A stretch of DNA of 45,544 bases, from NCBI RefSeq assembly GCF_024505085.1, contig NZ_JANIBC010000018.1, forward strand, positions 1 to 45,544, written 5' to 3'. The notes beneath the pieces were generated by a model. That model saw nothing but the letters and a program-made list of their open reading frames with translations. It was not told where the DNA came from and searched no databases. Below, piece after piece: positions 1 through 8,622 of the stretch (its first letter is position 1; each line of letters starts with the position of its first letter). Origin of the DNA: Parvularcula maris (GTDB taxonomy: Bacteria; Pseudomonadota; Alphaproteobacteria; Caulobacterales; Parvularculaceae). Made by a program: the position numbers and the translations under genes.

Positions 1-8
1 GATAAATC

Positions 9-86
9 GTAGGGCGGCTCGCGAAGCGTGCCGCCGTTCCCAGGTCCGAGCGCTGCACGGCGGCACGCTCTCGCGAGCCGCCCTAC
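9..86. repeat. Large dispersed hairpin repeat
   Basis: Two long arms pair: 9-24 with 71-86 (16 bp, GTAGGGCGGCTCGCGA) and 25-37 with 57-69 (13 bp), leaving one unpaired base at 70 and a 19-base loop. The GTAGGGCGG edge recurs as fragments near 15541-15570, 19968-19980 and 20165-20215, so this is probably a member of a dispersed palindromic family. It lies just upstream of the NUDIX gene and could act as a transcript 3' structure or insulator. Function is not known. Confidence 0.6.
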
Positions 87-132
87 GGCTCTCCCTTGCC
101 GCGCTGCACCATCGCCGCTAGCGCCCCCGGCC

Positions 133-750
133 ATGGAACAAAAGCGCGGACCCTGGACCATCCTCTCCTCCCGCGAGGGCTACAGGAATCCCTGGGTCGA
201 GGTGACCCATCACGAGGTGCTGCGGGCGGACGGCTCGCCGGGCGTCTACGGGGTGGTGGGGTTTCAGAACTTGGCCATCGGCGTCCTGCCGCTCTTCGCC
301 GACGGCACCGTGCCCATGGTGGGGCAGTACCGCTTTCCGCTCAAACGCTTCACCTGGGAGCTGCCCGAGGGGGGCGGGCCTAAGGGGGAGGACCCCCTGC
401 TGTCTGCCAAGCGCGAGCTGAAGGAGGAGACGGGGGCCACGGCGGCGCACTGGCTGGAGTACGGCCAGGCGGACCTCTCCAACTCCGTCACCGATGAGCG
501 GGCGCATCTCTTCCTCGCCTGGGACCTCACCGAGGGGGAGGCGGCGCCGGAGCCCGACGAGGTTTTCCAGTATAAGCGCGTAACCTTTGGCGAGCTTCTG
601 ACGGATATTCATCGCGGCGAGGTGGACGACGCGCTGACGCAACTGCTGGTGCTGACGGCTGTTAGCCGCGCGATCATGGGGGAGTTGCCTGATCGGCCCC
701 GAAACCTCATCTTGGACCAGTTGCCGGAAGCCAGGACCGGCGGGAGTTAA
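133..750 (+). CDS. NUDIX hydrolase, ADP-ribose pyrophosphatase-like
   Basis: Protein of 205 residues. A complete NUDIX box is visible at residues 80-102 (G-x5-E-x7-REL-x-EETGA), the Mg2+-binding motif that cleaves nucleoside diphosphates linked to another group. The proline-rich loop and overall length fit the ADP-ribose/sugar-nucleotide pyrophosphatase branch; the substrate is inferred. The start at 133 was chosen because the in-frame extension to 28 would translate the hairpin repeat. It sits 3 bases before cysE, so the two are probably co-transcribed. Confidence 0.9.
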   Translation: MEQKRGPWTILSSREGYRNPWVEVTHHEVLRADGSPGVYGVVGFQNLAIGVLPLFADGTVPMVGQYRFPLKRFTWELPEGGGPKGEDPLLSAKRELKEETGATAAHWLEYGQADLSNSVTDERAHLFLAWDLTEGEAAPEPDEVFQYKRVTFGELLTDIHRGEVDDALTQLLVLTAVSRAIMGELPDRPRNLILDQLPEARTGGS

Positions 751-753
751 GTG

Positions 754-1587
754 ATGCCAAGCAGCAGCGCCCTTCGCGAGACGCCGAACCTTCAGACGGT
801 GGACAGCATCTGGTCGCGCATGCGCGTCGAGGCGGCCACCGATGCCGCCTCCGAGCCGATCCTGGCCAGCTTCCTCTCCGCCACCATCCTCAACCACCGC
901 GACTTCCAGTCGGCGCTCAGTTACCGGCTCGCCCAGAAGCTCTCGGACGGCGAGATGAACGCCATGCTGTGGCGCGAGGTGGCCGAGGACGCCTACAAGG
1001 ATCAGCCCGCCATCGTCACGGCGGCGCTTGCCGACCTTCAGGCCTATACCGACCGCGACCCCGCCACCCGCTCGACGTCCCAGCCCTTCCTCCACTTCAA
1101 GGGCTACCAGGCGATCCAGTCCCAGCGGATCGCCTGTTGGCTGTGGAGCCAGGGGCGCGAGGCGCTGGCCCTCTACCTCCAGTCGCGCATGTCGGAGCTC
1201 TTCCAGGTGGACATCCACCCCGCCGCTAAGATCGGGCGGGGGCTCTTCTTCGACCACGCCACCGGCATCGTCATCGGCGAGACCGCGCGCATCGGCGACA
1301 ACTGCTCGCTTCTTCACTCCGTGACCCTGGGCGGTACCGGCAAGGAGAAGCATGAGCGCCACCCCAAGCTCGGCAACGGCGTCCTGGTGGGCGCGGGCGC
1401 GAAGATCCTCGGCAATATCGAGGTGGGGGACGGGGCCAAGATCGCCTCGGGCTCGGTGGTGCTGGAGCCGGTCAAACCCTTCTGCACCGTGGCGGGCGTG
1501 CCCGCCGTGCCCGTGGGCCGCTGTGCCAAGGCCGCTGGCGAGCAGATGGATCAGGGCTTAGATAGTCCTGATGAGACACACCGCTAG
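754..1587 (+). CDS. cysE: Serine O-acetyltransferase CysE
   Basis: Makes O-acetylserine from serine and acetyl-CoA, the first step of cysteine synthesis, in the cytoplasm. The N-terminal half is the helical SATase domain; the C-terminal half is a left-handed beta helix of hexapeptide repeats with the hallmark segment FDHATGIVIGETA followed by HSVTLGGTGK. Length (277 aa) is typical. GTG at 751 is in frame, but ATG at 754 lies 7 bases after a GGAG site and is preferred. The 3' end overlaps the next gene by 17 bp, implying translational coupling. Confidence 0.93.
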   Translation: MPSSSALRETPNLQTVDSIWSRMRVEAATDAASEPILASFLSATILNHRDFQSALSYRLAQKLSDGEMNAMLWREVAEDAYKDQPAIVTAALADLQAYTDRDPATRSTSQPFLHFKGYQAIQSQRIACWLWSQGREALALYLQSRMSELFQVDIHPAAKIGRGLFFDHATGIVIGETARIGDNCSLLHSVTLGGTGKEKHERHPKLGNGVLVGAGAKILGNIEVGDGAKIASGSVVLEPVKPFCTVAGVPAVPVGRCAKAAGEQMDQGLDSPDETHR

Positions 1588-2281
1588 CGCCGCCTTCGCT
1601 CTCCTTCTTCTGCCAGCCTTTGCGGCGGCCCAGGAGCCTGCCTTCCCGCGCACCATCTCCGTGACGGGGGAGGGCGAGGTCACGGCGGTGCCGGACATGG
1701 TGCAGCTCAGCTTCTCGGTCACCACCGAGGCGGAGAACGCGGCGGAGGCGTTCCGGGCGGCATCCAAGCAGATGAACGAGGTGTTGGAAGCGGTCAAAGA
1801 CGCTGGCGTCGCCGCCCGTGACCGGCAGACGGGCCAGCTCAGCATCTCCCCCGTCTACGAACAGAAGCGCACCATCGGCAGTACCTCCCGCTCCGAGATC
1901 GCAGGCTACCGGGCCAGCAACACGCTGATGGTCCGCCTGCGCGATGTCGAGGCGGCGGGCGAGGTGATCGACCAGGCGGTGGGCGCGGGCGCCAACGGGC
2001 TCGACAGCTTCTCCTTCGGCTTCTCCGAACCCGGAAAGCTCCAGGATGAGGCCCGCATCAAGGCCGTCGAGGACGCCATGCGCAAGGCCGGCGACATGGC
2101 CGAGGCGGCGGGGGCGGAGCTTGGCCCCGTCATCACGCTCAGTGCGCATCAGAGCTATGGCGGTCCGAGACCCATCGTCCGCACGGCGCGGATGGAGATG
2201 GCCGCGGATGCAGCCCCGGTGATCGAGGCGGGCGAGCAGTCCATGTCGATCACCGTTAATGCCGTCTTCGCGCTGCAGTGA
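1571..2281 (+). CDS. Periplasmic SIMPL-domain (DUF541) protein
   Basis: 236 residues with a clear Sec signal peptide (about 1-20, cleavage after AAA-QEP). The mature part begins TISVTGEGEV, the typical start of the SIMPL/DUF541 fold, and carries the family's repeated Val/Ser-rich strands and a C-terminal ITVNAVFAL strand. SIMPL proteins are exported and poorly understood; some relate to signalling or oxidative stress. The start overlaps cysE by 17 bp, so it is the third gene of the NUDIX-cysE operon. Confidence 0.85.
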   Translation: MRHTASAAFALLLLPAFAAAQEPAFPRTISVTGEGEVTAVPDMVQLSFSVTTEAENAAEAFRAASKQMNEVLEAVKDAGVAARDRQTGQLSISPVYEQKRTIGSTSRSEIAGYRASNTLMVRLRDVEAAGEVIDQAVGAGANGLDSFSFGFSEPGKLQDEARIKAVEDAMRKAGDMAEAAGAELGPVITLSAHQSYGGPRPIVRTARMEMAADAAPVIEAGEQSMSITVNAVFALQ

Positions 2282-2319
2282 CAGGCAGGCGCGGTGCCTG
2301 ACCGAAAGGGTCGCCCATC

Positions 2320-3003
2320 ATGCCGTTCCTTCCCCTTCTTCTCCTCGCCGCGATCCCTGTCTTCTCCGGCAGGGTCATCCTTCCGGCGGGCGAGGGCACC
2401 CTGGCCGTCCCCCTCCGCGCCACCATGGAGGCGGGAGCGGTGACGACCTATGAGGTGGACGTCGACGCCGCCGCGCTGCTGCCCGAGCTAGCCAGGGAGC
2501 TGACGACGGGCGTCGAGGGGCTGGCTGCGTCCTGCCACCAAGAGCTTGCCGCCGGTGAGCCCTCCTTCGCTGGCGCGGGAGGCAGCATCGCGGTCGTCCT
2601 GCCCGTCAGCTTCACGCAGTATCTTTGTACGGAGATGTGGGGCAAGAAGAAGCTGTTCTCGGAGCAGGGGAGAATCCGCTCACTGATCGGCGTCGAGGTG
2701 GAGGGGGGCAGGCCCCGGCTCGTTCTCAAAGAGTTCTCCGTAGACGGCCTGTCCCGCATGGCGGCCACGGCGCGTACAGACCTTCTTCTCAAGGCGGCCC
2801 TCGAACGTGAGATCAAGACGATCAACGAGAGCGACGAGCTGGCTGCCATCACCAGGGGGCTGGACGACGAGGGCTTCTTGCTGACCGGCATCAGGGCGGC
2901 AGAGGATAGGGAGGGCCTCGCTCTCCTACTGTCCATGAGCGGCCCGAGGGGGAAGGAGCATTTCCGCCGTGCCCTGGATAGGACGGCTGCCGCGTTTCAG
3001 TAG
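2320..3003 (+). CDS. Secreted hypothetical protein
   Basis: 227 residues with a short hydrophobic signal peptide (about 1-16, PFLPLLLLAAIPVFSG). The rest is soluble, rich in Ala, Glu and Arg, with a Cys at about 74 and another at about 104 that could form a disulfide in the periplasm. I recognise no domain. It follows the SIMPL gene by 38 bases in the same direction and may share its transcript. Codon use (strong GC3) supports a real host gene. Confidence 0.7.
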   Translation: MPFLPLLLLAAIPVFSGRVILPAGEGTLAVPLRATMEAGAVTTYEVDVDAAALLPELARELTTGVEGLAASCHQELAAGEPSFAGAGGSIAVVLPVSFTQYLCTEMWGKKKLFSEQGRIRSLIGVEVEGGRPRLVLKEFSVDGLSRMAATARTDLLLKAALEREIKTINESDELAAITRGLDDEGFLLTGIRAAEDREGLALLLSMSGPRGKEHFRRALDRTAAAFQ

Positions 3004-3033
3004 GGGAGGGTGGTTTGAAGTAGGAACCTTCCC

Positions 3034-3146
3034 GTCATCCCGGCTGGCGCGCAGCGGAACGCCGGGACCCATGGACTGGGTGGATCGAGCTATGGCGACG
3101 ATTGGTGCCTGGGTCCCGGATAAGCCCAAGGGCTTTCCGGGATGAC
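3034..3146. repeat. 113-bp dispersed palindromic repeat, copy A
   Basis: Begins GTCATCCCGG and ends CCGGGATGAC, with inner GGGACCCATGG and CTGGGTCCC elements, so the whole unit is an imperfect palindrome. A second copy of exactly the same length lies at 26943-27055 in inverted orientation: the right arm of A matches the left arm of B. Sits between two genes and carries no ORF of its own. Confidence 0.8.
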
Positions 3147-3162
3147 GAGAGGTAGAGACCCC

Positions 3163-3918
3163 TCAGCCCGACTTCCGCGCCATCTTCTTGGCGATCACCG
3201 CCTGCATCTCCTCCGAGCGCAGACGACCGGCGAACACCTTCAGCTCGTGCTCCGTATGGGGAAGGATGCTGCCTAGGTCTTCCGTCATCAGTTTTTTCGT
3301 GTCGCGCACGGATTGGGGCGGCAGGGACGCGATGTGGGCCGCCATCTCCTTGCCAGCGGCCAGAGCGTCGCCATCCTCCACGACCTCGGTGATGAAGCCC
3401 CAGCGCTCGGCCTTCTCGGCGGGCAGCACCTTGGAGGCGATCATCATCTCGGCAGCCCGCTGGCGGCCGAAGCGCCTGGTCAGAAGGTGGGACGCGCCCG
3501 CCTCCGGCACCGCGCCGAGCTCGGTGAAGGGCATATGGAAGCGTGCGCTGCGGCCTGCATAGATAAAGTCCGTATGCAGCATCATCGTGGCGCCGATGCC
3601 GACGCACCACCCCTCGACGGCGGCGATCAGCGGTGTCTCGGATTTGAGGCCCGCCTCGATGAGGTCCAGGACCGGAGGCCGCGTGCCCTGGTCCATGGTC
3701 AGCACCGAGGCGAAGGCGGAGAGGTCGTTGCCCGAAGTGAAGCTGTCGCCCTCGCCCGAGAGAAGCACGGCGCAGATGTCGTCTCGTCCGTCCGCCTCCT
3801 TCAGGCCGTCCGCCAACCCTCGGTACATGTCCTCGGTCATGGCGTTCTTCTTCTCGGGCCGGTTCAGCCGCAGATGCAGGACGCCGTTCTCTTCTTCGCG
3901 CTTGATGTGCTCACTCAT
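3163..3918 (-). CDS. Enoyl-CoA hydratase/isomerase family protein
   Basis: 251 residues, crotonase fold, cytoplasmic. Shows the family's HLRLNRPEKKNAM strand, the oxyanion-hole segment AAVEGWCVGIGA, and the FTELGAVPEAG segment that holds a catalytic Glu position. Hydration or isomerisation of an acyl-CoA is the likely reaction, but the substrate cannot be told. Start at 3918 (MSEHIKRE) follows GGGGAG at good spacing; the extension to 3975 would overlap the divergent gene. Its start is 60 bases from that of the divergent amidotransferase. Confidence 0.87.
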   Translation of the reverse strand: MSEHIKREEENGVLHLRLNRPEKKNAMTEDMYRGLADGLKEADGRDDICAVLLSGEGDSFTSGNDLSAFASVLTMDQGTRPPVLDLIEAGLKSETPLIAAVEGWCVGIGATMMLHTDFIYAGRSARFHMPFTELGAVPEAGASHLLTRRFGRQRAAEMMIASKVLPAEKAERWGFITEVVEDGDALAAGKEMAAHIASLPPQSVRDTKKLMTEDLGSILPHTEHELKVFAGRLRSEEMQAVIAKKMARKSG

Positions 3919-3977
3919 TGGCAGCTCCCCGGCTCCTTGGCATGACCTCGACAAGTTCAAAGCCGCCGGAGACATGC

Positions 3978-4682
3978 ATGGTCAAGCTCTACATCGCCGA
4001 AACCGGCGCGCCGCCGCAGGAGCTTGGCGGGACGTGGCCTCGCTACGGCGTCCAGTTCGAGACCATGCTGGAGGAGGCGGGCGGCGGCTTCGAGGTGGTC
4101 TATGTCGATGTCGAGAACGGCGACCCCTTGCCCGAACCCGAAGAGGGTGCGGCGCTTCTGGTGACAGGCTCGCCCAAGGGCTCCTATGAGGGCCACGCCT
4201 TCATCCCGCCCCTGGAGAGTTCCGTGCGGGACTGGGCCGCGGCGAGGCGGCCCGTGGTCGGTATCTGCTTCGGCCACCAGCTCATCGCGCAGGCCTTCGG
4301 GGCGAGGGTGGAGAAGTCCGCCATGGGCTGGGGCGTCGGCGTCCATACCCATGAGATCCTCGGCGAGACCCCGTGGCGAGGCGGCCCGGACCGCTTCGCC
4401 TGCGCGGTCAGCCATCAGGACCAGGTGGTCTTCCTGCCGGACGAGCTCTCGCGGATCGCAGGCTCTCCCTTCTGCCCCAACGCGGCGCTCCTGCACCGAG
4501 AGCTGCCGGTCCTGACTTTCCAGGCCCATCCCGAGTTCACCCACGACTACGCAGCGGCGCTGCTGACGCTGAGGCGCGACCGCATCCCGGCGGACCGGGT
4601 CGAGGCGGGCCTCAGAAGCCTGGAGAACGGCAGCGACCGCGCCCTCATGGGACGCTGGATCAGAGAGTTTCTGCTGAGATAG
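3978..4682 (+). CDS. Class I glutamine amidotransferase domain protein
   Basis: 234 residues. The nucleophile elbow VVGICFGHQL places Cys97, and FQAHPEF supplies the His and Glu of the triad, so the glutaminase site looks intact. Free-standing GATase1 proteins of this size (GMP-synthase-N-like) hydrolyse glutamine or gamma-glutamyl compounds; the acceptor is unknown. Start 3978 was chosen because GGAG lies about 6 bases upstream and residues from MVKLYIAETG fit the fold. Divergent from the enoyl-CoA hydratase. Confidence 0.88.
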   Translation: MVKLYIAETGAPPQELGGTWPRYGVQFETMLEEAGGGFEVVYVDVENGDPLPEPEEGAALLVTGSPKGSYEGHAFIPPLESSVRDWAAARRPVVGICFGHQLIAQAFGARVEKSAMGWGVGVHTHEILGETPWRGGPDRFACAVSHQDQVVFLPDELSRIAGSPFCPNAALLHRELPVLTFQAHPEFTHDYAAALLTLRRDRIPADRVEAGLRSLENGSDRALMGRWIREFLLR

Positions 4683-4694
4683 GGGCGGCGGCGC

Positions 4695-5126
4695 TTACGC
4701 CGCGCAGTCCTTGCACGTGCCGCGGATTTCGACGCGAATCAGATCGGCCTTGAAGTCGAAATTGTCGCTGGCGTGGTGGGCGACATCGTGAAGGCGCTGG
4801 GCACCGTCCTTGATCTCCTCCACCTTCTCGCAGTCGCGGCAGATGATGAAGGTCTCGACCTCATGGGGGTGGCCGTGGCTGCACACCATGAAGGCGCCGA
4901 GGCCATCGAGCTTGTGCACCAGGCCCTGCTTCTGCAGACGGTCGAGGGCACGGTAGACGGTCATCGGCGCGCCGATGCCCTGCACCTTGAGGCGCTCGAG
5001 AAGGTCATAGGCCTTGAGCGGCGCCTCGGCGCTTTCGAGCGCGGTGAGGACCAGACGGTCGTTCTTGGTGAGCCGGGGCTTTCTCCCGGCGACGGAGGTC
5101 TGCTGCTGCGCGAGACTCGACATCAT
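4695..5126 (-). CDS. zur: Fur-family regulator, Zur-like
   Basis: About 143 residues. The N-terminal winged helix (LTKNDRLVLTALES to MTVYRALDRLQKQGL) is followed by a metal-binding half with CSHGHPHEVETF, CRDC and a terminal CKDC. The two CxxC pairs make the structural zinc site and the His-rich segment the sensor site. The HPHEVETFIICRDC pattern is closer to Zur than to Fur, but metal specificity is inferred. Two tandem ATGs (5126 and 5123) follow AGGGG. Divergent from galE; I saw no clear Zur box in the 122-base gap. Confidence 0.8.
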   Translation of the reverse strand: MMSSLAQQQTSVAGRKPRLTKNDRLVLTALESAEAPLKAYDLLERLKVQGIGAPMTVYRALDRLQKQGLVHKLDGLGAFMVCSHGHPHEVETFIICRDCEKVEEIKDGAQRLHDVAHHASDNFDFKADLIRVEIRGTCKDCAA

Positions 5127-5248
5127 CCTGCACCCCTTTGCATGGATCCTGCTGCCCGGCCGATTCGCACGGCCTCGTGAAAAAGGTTGAACCATTCTTC
5201 AGCAAGATACAAGCCGTGTGGAGGACCTCCCAATACAAGGCATGGGCG

Positions 5249-6244
5249 ATGACGAAACACATACTGGTCACCGGCGGCGCGGGCTATATCGGCAGCCATA
5301 CGGTGCATGCGCTCCTCGATGATGGATTTGATGTAACAATCCTCGACGACCTCTCCACGGGGGTCGAGCATGCCATTCCGGCACAGGCGGAGTTCGTTCG
5401 CGGCGACGTGGCCGACACGGCGCTGTTGCGGAAGCTGCTCTCGGGAGGCTTCGATGCGGTGATCCATTTCGCCGGGCGCATCGTGGTGCCGGAAAGCGTC
5501 GAGAACCCCCTCAAATACTACCGCGAGAACACGGCGACCTCGCTCGGCCTTCTGACGGAGATGGTGGCGGCGGGCTCGCCTGCCATCCTCTTCAGCTCCA
5601 CGGCAGCGGTCTACGCGCCGGGGGAGGAGGGCGCTGCCCTCGACGAGGAAGCGGTCAAGGCGCCGCTCTCCCCCTACGGACAGTCCAAGCTGATGACCGA
5701 GATGATGATCCGTGACGCGGGGCTCGCCCACGGTTTGCCGGCGGGCATCCTGCGCTACTTCAACGTGGCCGGCGCCGATCCCGAGGGTAGGGTCGGTCAG
5801 TCCACCCCCAACGCTACCCACCTCCTCAAGATCGCCAGCCAGGTCGCCACCGGCAAGCGGGACCACATGGAGGTCTTCGGTACGGACTATCCGACCAAGG
5901 ACGGAACCTGCATCCGCGACTACATCCATGTCAGCGACCTCGCCTCCGCCCATGTGGAGACGCTGAAGCACGTCCTCGAGCACGGCGGGCAGACCACCAT
6001 GAACTGCGGCTACGGCCGGGGTTCGACCGTGCGCGAGGTCATCGCCGCCGCCGAGGAGGTCACCGGCGGCAAGATCGACGCCCGCGACGCGGACCGCCGG
6101 GCCGGGGACGCAGCGGTCCTCATCTCGGACAACACCCGTATCAAGGAGACCCTGCCGGGTTGGCAGCCGCAGCACGACAGCCTCCAGGAGATGGCCAGGA
6201 CCGCCATCGCCTGGGAGGAGCGGCTCAAGGTGCTGAATTCTTGA
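5249..6244 (+). CDS. galE: UDP-glucose 4-epimerase GalE
   Basis: 331 residues, extended SDR. GGAGYIGSH at residues 9-17 is the NAD-binding glycine motif, and SSTAAVYA then SPYGQSKLM give the catalytic Ser and the YxxxK pair. RYFNVAGADPEGRVGQ is a GalE signature. It interconverts UDP-glucose and UDP-galactose for surface polysaccharide and galactose use. ATG 5249 is preferred over the upstream in-frame start because AAGG precedes it and the protein then starts right at the Rossmann strand. Confidence 0.93.
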   Translation: MTKHILVTGGAGYIGSHTVHALLDDGFDVTILDDLSTGVEHAIPAQAEFVRGDVADTALLRKLLSGGFDAVIHFAGRIVVPESVENPLKYYRENTATSLGLLTEMVAAGSPAILFSSTAAVYAPGEEGAALDEEAVKAPLSPYGQSKLMTEMMIRDAGLAHGLPAGILRYFNVAGADPEGRVGQSTPNATHLLKIASQVATGKRDHMEVFGTDYPTKDGTCIRDYIHVSDLASAHVETLKHVLEHGGQTTMNCGYGRGSTVREVIAAAEEVTGGKIDARDADRRAGDAAVLISDNTRIKETLPGWQPQHDSLQEMARTAIAWEERLKVLNS

Positions 6245-6642
6245 CTTAAGTGGCGCTACCGTCGGGCTGACCGCCCTCCTACTTGAGCGCCGGCTCGACT
6301 TCGCTGCGCTTCGCTCGCGTTCTTGGGGGCGGGGGTTGGGCGTTGGTTCCTCTTCCTGCCAGGGGCTCCGTAGCTGGTTTGCCGAAGGCAAAACTTTCGA
6401 TCCGGTGGATCGGAAGTAAGCGCAGAAGGCCATGGTAGTAGCTGCCCGAAGGGCGCAGGGGGGCTGTCAAACAGAGCGACGGTCACCTTTGCCTCTGGTT
6501 TCCTATGGCGGCGTGAAGCGTCGTCCATAGGATCCATCTCCGGTCGTTCGCTTCCTGCATTCTTCGTTCGGTAATGGGTCCCACGGATCGCTGCGCGACC
6601 GTGGGAAACCGTCCGCTGCAAGTGCTTGGTTTCTGCAGAAAG
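6245..6642. other. Intergenic stretch with a dispersed repeat
   Basis: No convincing gene. It begins with the 70-bp repeat (6251-6320). The rest contains patches such as GGTTTGCCGAAGGCAAAACT (6376-6395), a short inverted repeat, and CCCACGGATCGCTGCGCGACCGTGGG-like pairing near 6580-6604. Galactose and methionine genes converge here, so these hairpins may serve as terminators, but none has a clear T-run. Confidence 0.5.
6251..6320 (+). repeat. 70-bp dispersed repeat, copy 1
   Basis: Starts TGGCGCTACCGTCGG and ends TTCGCTCGCGT. The reverse complement of 22785-22854 matches it over the full 70 bases with a single mismatch (G at 6266 against C). The near identity of two copies more than 16 kb apart indicates recent copying or gene conversion. 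Confidence 0.85.
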
Positions 6643-7704
6643 CTACCCCGTCAGGGTGAAGGGCTCGAGGCCGGACAGCCTCATCGCCCGCTCGCGGCTC
6701 GGCACCTGCCTCGGTGCCTTGCCCTTCACCGCCTCGGCGAAGGCGCGGATGTGGTCAGGGGTGGTGCCGCAGCAGCCGCCGACGATGTTGAGGAGGCCGC
6801 TCTCCGCCCACTCCTCGAGATGCACCGTCATGCTCTCGGGCGTCTCGTCATAGCCGCCGAAGGCGTTGGGGAGCCCCGCATTGGGGTAGGCGTGCACATA
6901 GGTCTCGGCGACGTTGCTGATCTCCTCGACGTAAGGGCGCATCAGGTCCGGGCCGAGGGCGCAGTTGAGGCCGATGGAGAGGGGCTTCGCGTGCGAGACC
7001 GAGTGGACGAAGGCCGTGGCCGTCTGCCCGCTGAGGGTCCGTCCCGACTGGTCCGTGATCGTCGCCGACAGCATGACGGGCCAGAGGTTTCTTCGCTCGT
7101 CGAAGACCTCCTGGATGGCGAAGATCGCCGCCTTGGCGTTCAGCGTGTCGAAGATCGTCTCCACCAGGAGGATGTCGGCGCCGCCGTCGATCAGGCCCTC
7201 GGCGTTCTCCTTGTAGGCCGCCACCAGCTCCTCGAAGGTGACGTTGCGGGCGCCTGGGTCGTTCACGTCCGGGCTGATCGACGCCGTGCGGTTGGTCGGG
7301 CCGATGGCGCCCGCGACGAAGCGGGTGCGGCCATCCTCGGCCTCCGCCGCGTCGGCCGCCTCACGCGCCAGCCTGGCCCCCTCGACGCTCAGCTCGCGGG
7401 CCAGCGCCTCCATGCCGTAATCGGCCTGGGCGATGGTGGTGGAGCTGAACGTGTTGGTCTCGACGATGTCGGCGCCCGCCTCGAGATACTCGGCATGCAT
7501 GGCGCGGATGATGTCCGGCTGGGTGAGGTTCAGAAGGTCGTTATTGCCCTGAACGTCCTGGCCCCAATCGGCGAAGCGTGCGCCCCGATAGGCGGCCTCA
7601 TCGAGCTTGTGACGCTGGATCATCGTGCCCGCCGCCCCGTCGAGAACGAGGATGCGCTGGCGCAGCGCCTCTTCCAGGGCCTTGATACGGTCGGTCATGG
7701 TCAC
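6643..7704 (-). CDS. metH: Homocysteine S-methyltransferase domain of MetH
   Basis: 353 residues covering only the homocysteine-binding (Hcy) domain of cobalamin-dependent methionine synthase. It begins with [14 protein letters not shown], has the CALGPD Cys, and ends with the zinc-ligand pair [10 protein letters not shown]. Full MetH is about 1,200 residues; in several alphaproteobacteria it is split, with folate, cobalamin and activation domains encoded by a second gene. That partner is not in this window. RBS GAGGAGTG precedes the ATG. Divergent from the small membrane gene at 7818. Confidence 0.9.
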   Translation of the reverse strand: MTMTDRIKALEEALRQRILVLDGAAGTMIQRHKLDEAAYRGARFADWGQDVQGNNDLLNLTQPDIIRAMHAEYLEAGADIVETNTFSSTTIAQADYGMEALARELSVEGARLAREAADAAEAEDGRTRFVAGAIGPTNRTASISPDVNDPGARNVTFEELVAAYKENAEGLIDGGADILLVETIFDTLNAKAAIFAIQEVFDERRNLWPVMLSATITDQSGRTLSGQTATAFVHSVSHAKPLSIGLNCALGPDLMRPYVEEISNVAETYVHAYPNAGLPNAFGGYDETPESMTVHLEEWAESGLLNIVGGCCGTTPDHIRAFAEAVKGKAPRQVPSRERAMRLSGLEPFTLTG

Positions 7705-7817
7705 TCCTCGCCGTGCAGGATGTCGGTTTGCTCATCCCCTAGGGGAACGATCTCCCTTGCCTCGTTAACCCTCCTGTAGCAACATCACGCCATCGTGAGG
7801 TTTTAGGGCAGAAGACC

Positions 7818-8123
7818 ATGGACAATCCGGAGTTCGGGCAACTCTTCAACGACAGCCGCTTCTCGCTGGCCACCGTGCTGGCCGTGTGGATGTCGCTCGC
7901 CAAGCCCATCGTGCTGATCAGCATCGGCGTCGTCGCCATCGGCGGCAGCTTCACGGAGGTGGGCGCCGTGCTCTTCGCCGCCGCGCTGTTCTCGGCGGCG
8001 GACATTCTGGGCCTTCTCCTGCGCGTCCACGACGCCACGGAGGAGGAGAAGTTCGACGCCTCCAAGATCATGGACCTGCCGGTTCCGGCCATGGCCAAGG
8101 TGCTGGAGACGCGCTTCCTCTAG
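7818..8123 (+). CDS. Small inner-membrane protein, hypothetical
   Basis: 101 residues with two hydrophobic segments (about 18-45 and 50-67) and a soluble C-terminal tail containing HDATEEEKFDAS. No family is recognised. The reading frame shows host-like GC3 bias. It follows the divergent metH promoter region (113 bases) and is 64 bases from the next gene in the same direction. Confidence 0.65.
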   Translation: MDNPEFGQLFNDSRFSLATVLAVWMSLAKPIVLISIGVVAIGGSFTEVGAVLFAAALFSAADILGLLLRVHDATEEEKFDASKIMDLPVPAMAKVLETRFL

Positions 8124-8187
8124 CGCTTGAGGCGAACGCTTTGCGGCTCCCCCGTGTCCGTTGGACAGATAGTGGGAGTCCCGATCC

Positions 8188-8532
8188 ATGCGCCAGTTTC
8201 TAGCCGGCCTGTCCGTCCTCGCCCTCGCAGCCGCCTGCAGCGCCGAGGACGTGACCGATAGCGAAGAGTATGAAGAGCTCGAGGAGCAGGCCGAAGGCAC
8301 GGACGCCCCGGCCATGCCGACCGACGAGCAGACCCCCGGCGCCGACCCCGTTCCTTCCGGCGACGCCTTACGCTCCGAAGACATGCCCGACACCGGGGAG
8401 GAGATGACCACCCTCCCCATCGAGCCAGGCACCGACGAGCCAGGCGGCAAGGACGAGCTCACCGAGAAGGAGCTCGAAGCCATGAACAAAGGCGATGACC
8501 CCTCCACGGTGAGCGAGCCTCCGAGGCGGTAG
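8188..8532 (+). CDS. Acidic lipoprotein, hypothetical
   Basis: 114 residues. The signal peptide ends in a lipobox (LALAAAC, Cys17). The mature chain is low-complexity and strongly acidic (runs such as SEEYEELEEQAEG, many Asp, Glu and Pro) and has no recognisable fold, so it is probably disordered and tethered to a membrane. GGGAG lies 9 bases before the ATG. Confidence 0.7.
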   Translation: MRQFLAGLSVLALAAACSAEDVTDSEEYEELEEQAEGTDAPAMPTDEQTPGADPVPSGDALRSEDMPDTGEEMTTLPIEPGTDEPGGKDELTEKELEAMNKGDDPSTVSEPPRR

Positions 8533-8622
8533 GGTTGAGTCTGTGTGAGGATGGGCCGCCTTCACAGCCGACCTCTGTAGCTTTTGGGGGTGCGAGATAA
8601 CCGCGCCTCTAAAGGTATGGGA

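Noticed and set aside
118-1362. 414-residue minus-strand frame opposite the NUDIX and cysE genes
   Set aside because: High-GC shadow: the plus-strand frames carry the NUDIX box and hexapeptide repeats; the antisense frame is low-complexity Arg/Gly/Leu.
5123-6433. 436-residue minus-strand frame over galE
   Set aside because: Antisense of a certain galE; no domain and no ribosome site.
6574-7779. 401-residue plus-strand frame over metH
   Set aside because: Antisense of the MetH homocysteine domain, whose motifs are unambiguous.
7705-7817. Possible SAM or SAH riboswitch in front of the metH-domain gene
   Set aside because: The leader has a small TCACG-CGTGA hairpin but none of the conserved elements of the SAM-II, SAM-V or SAH motifs known to me.
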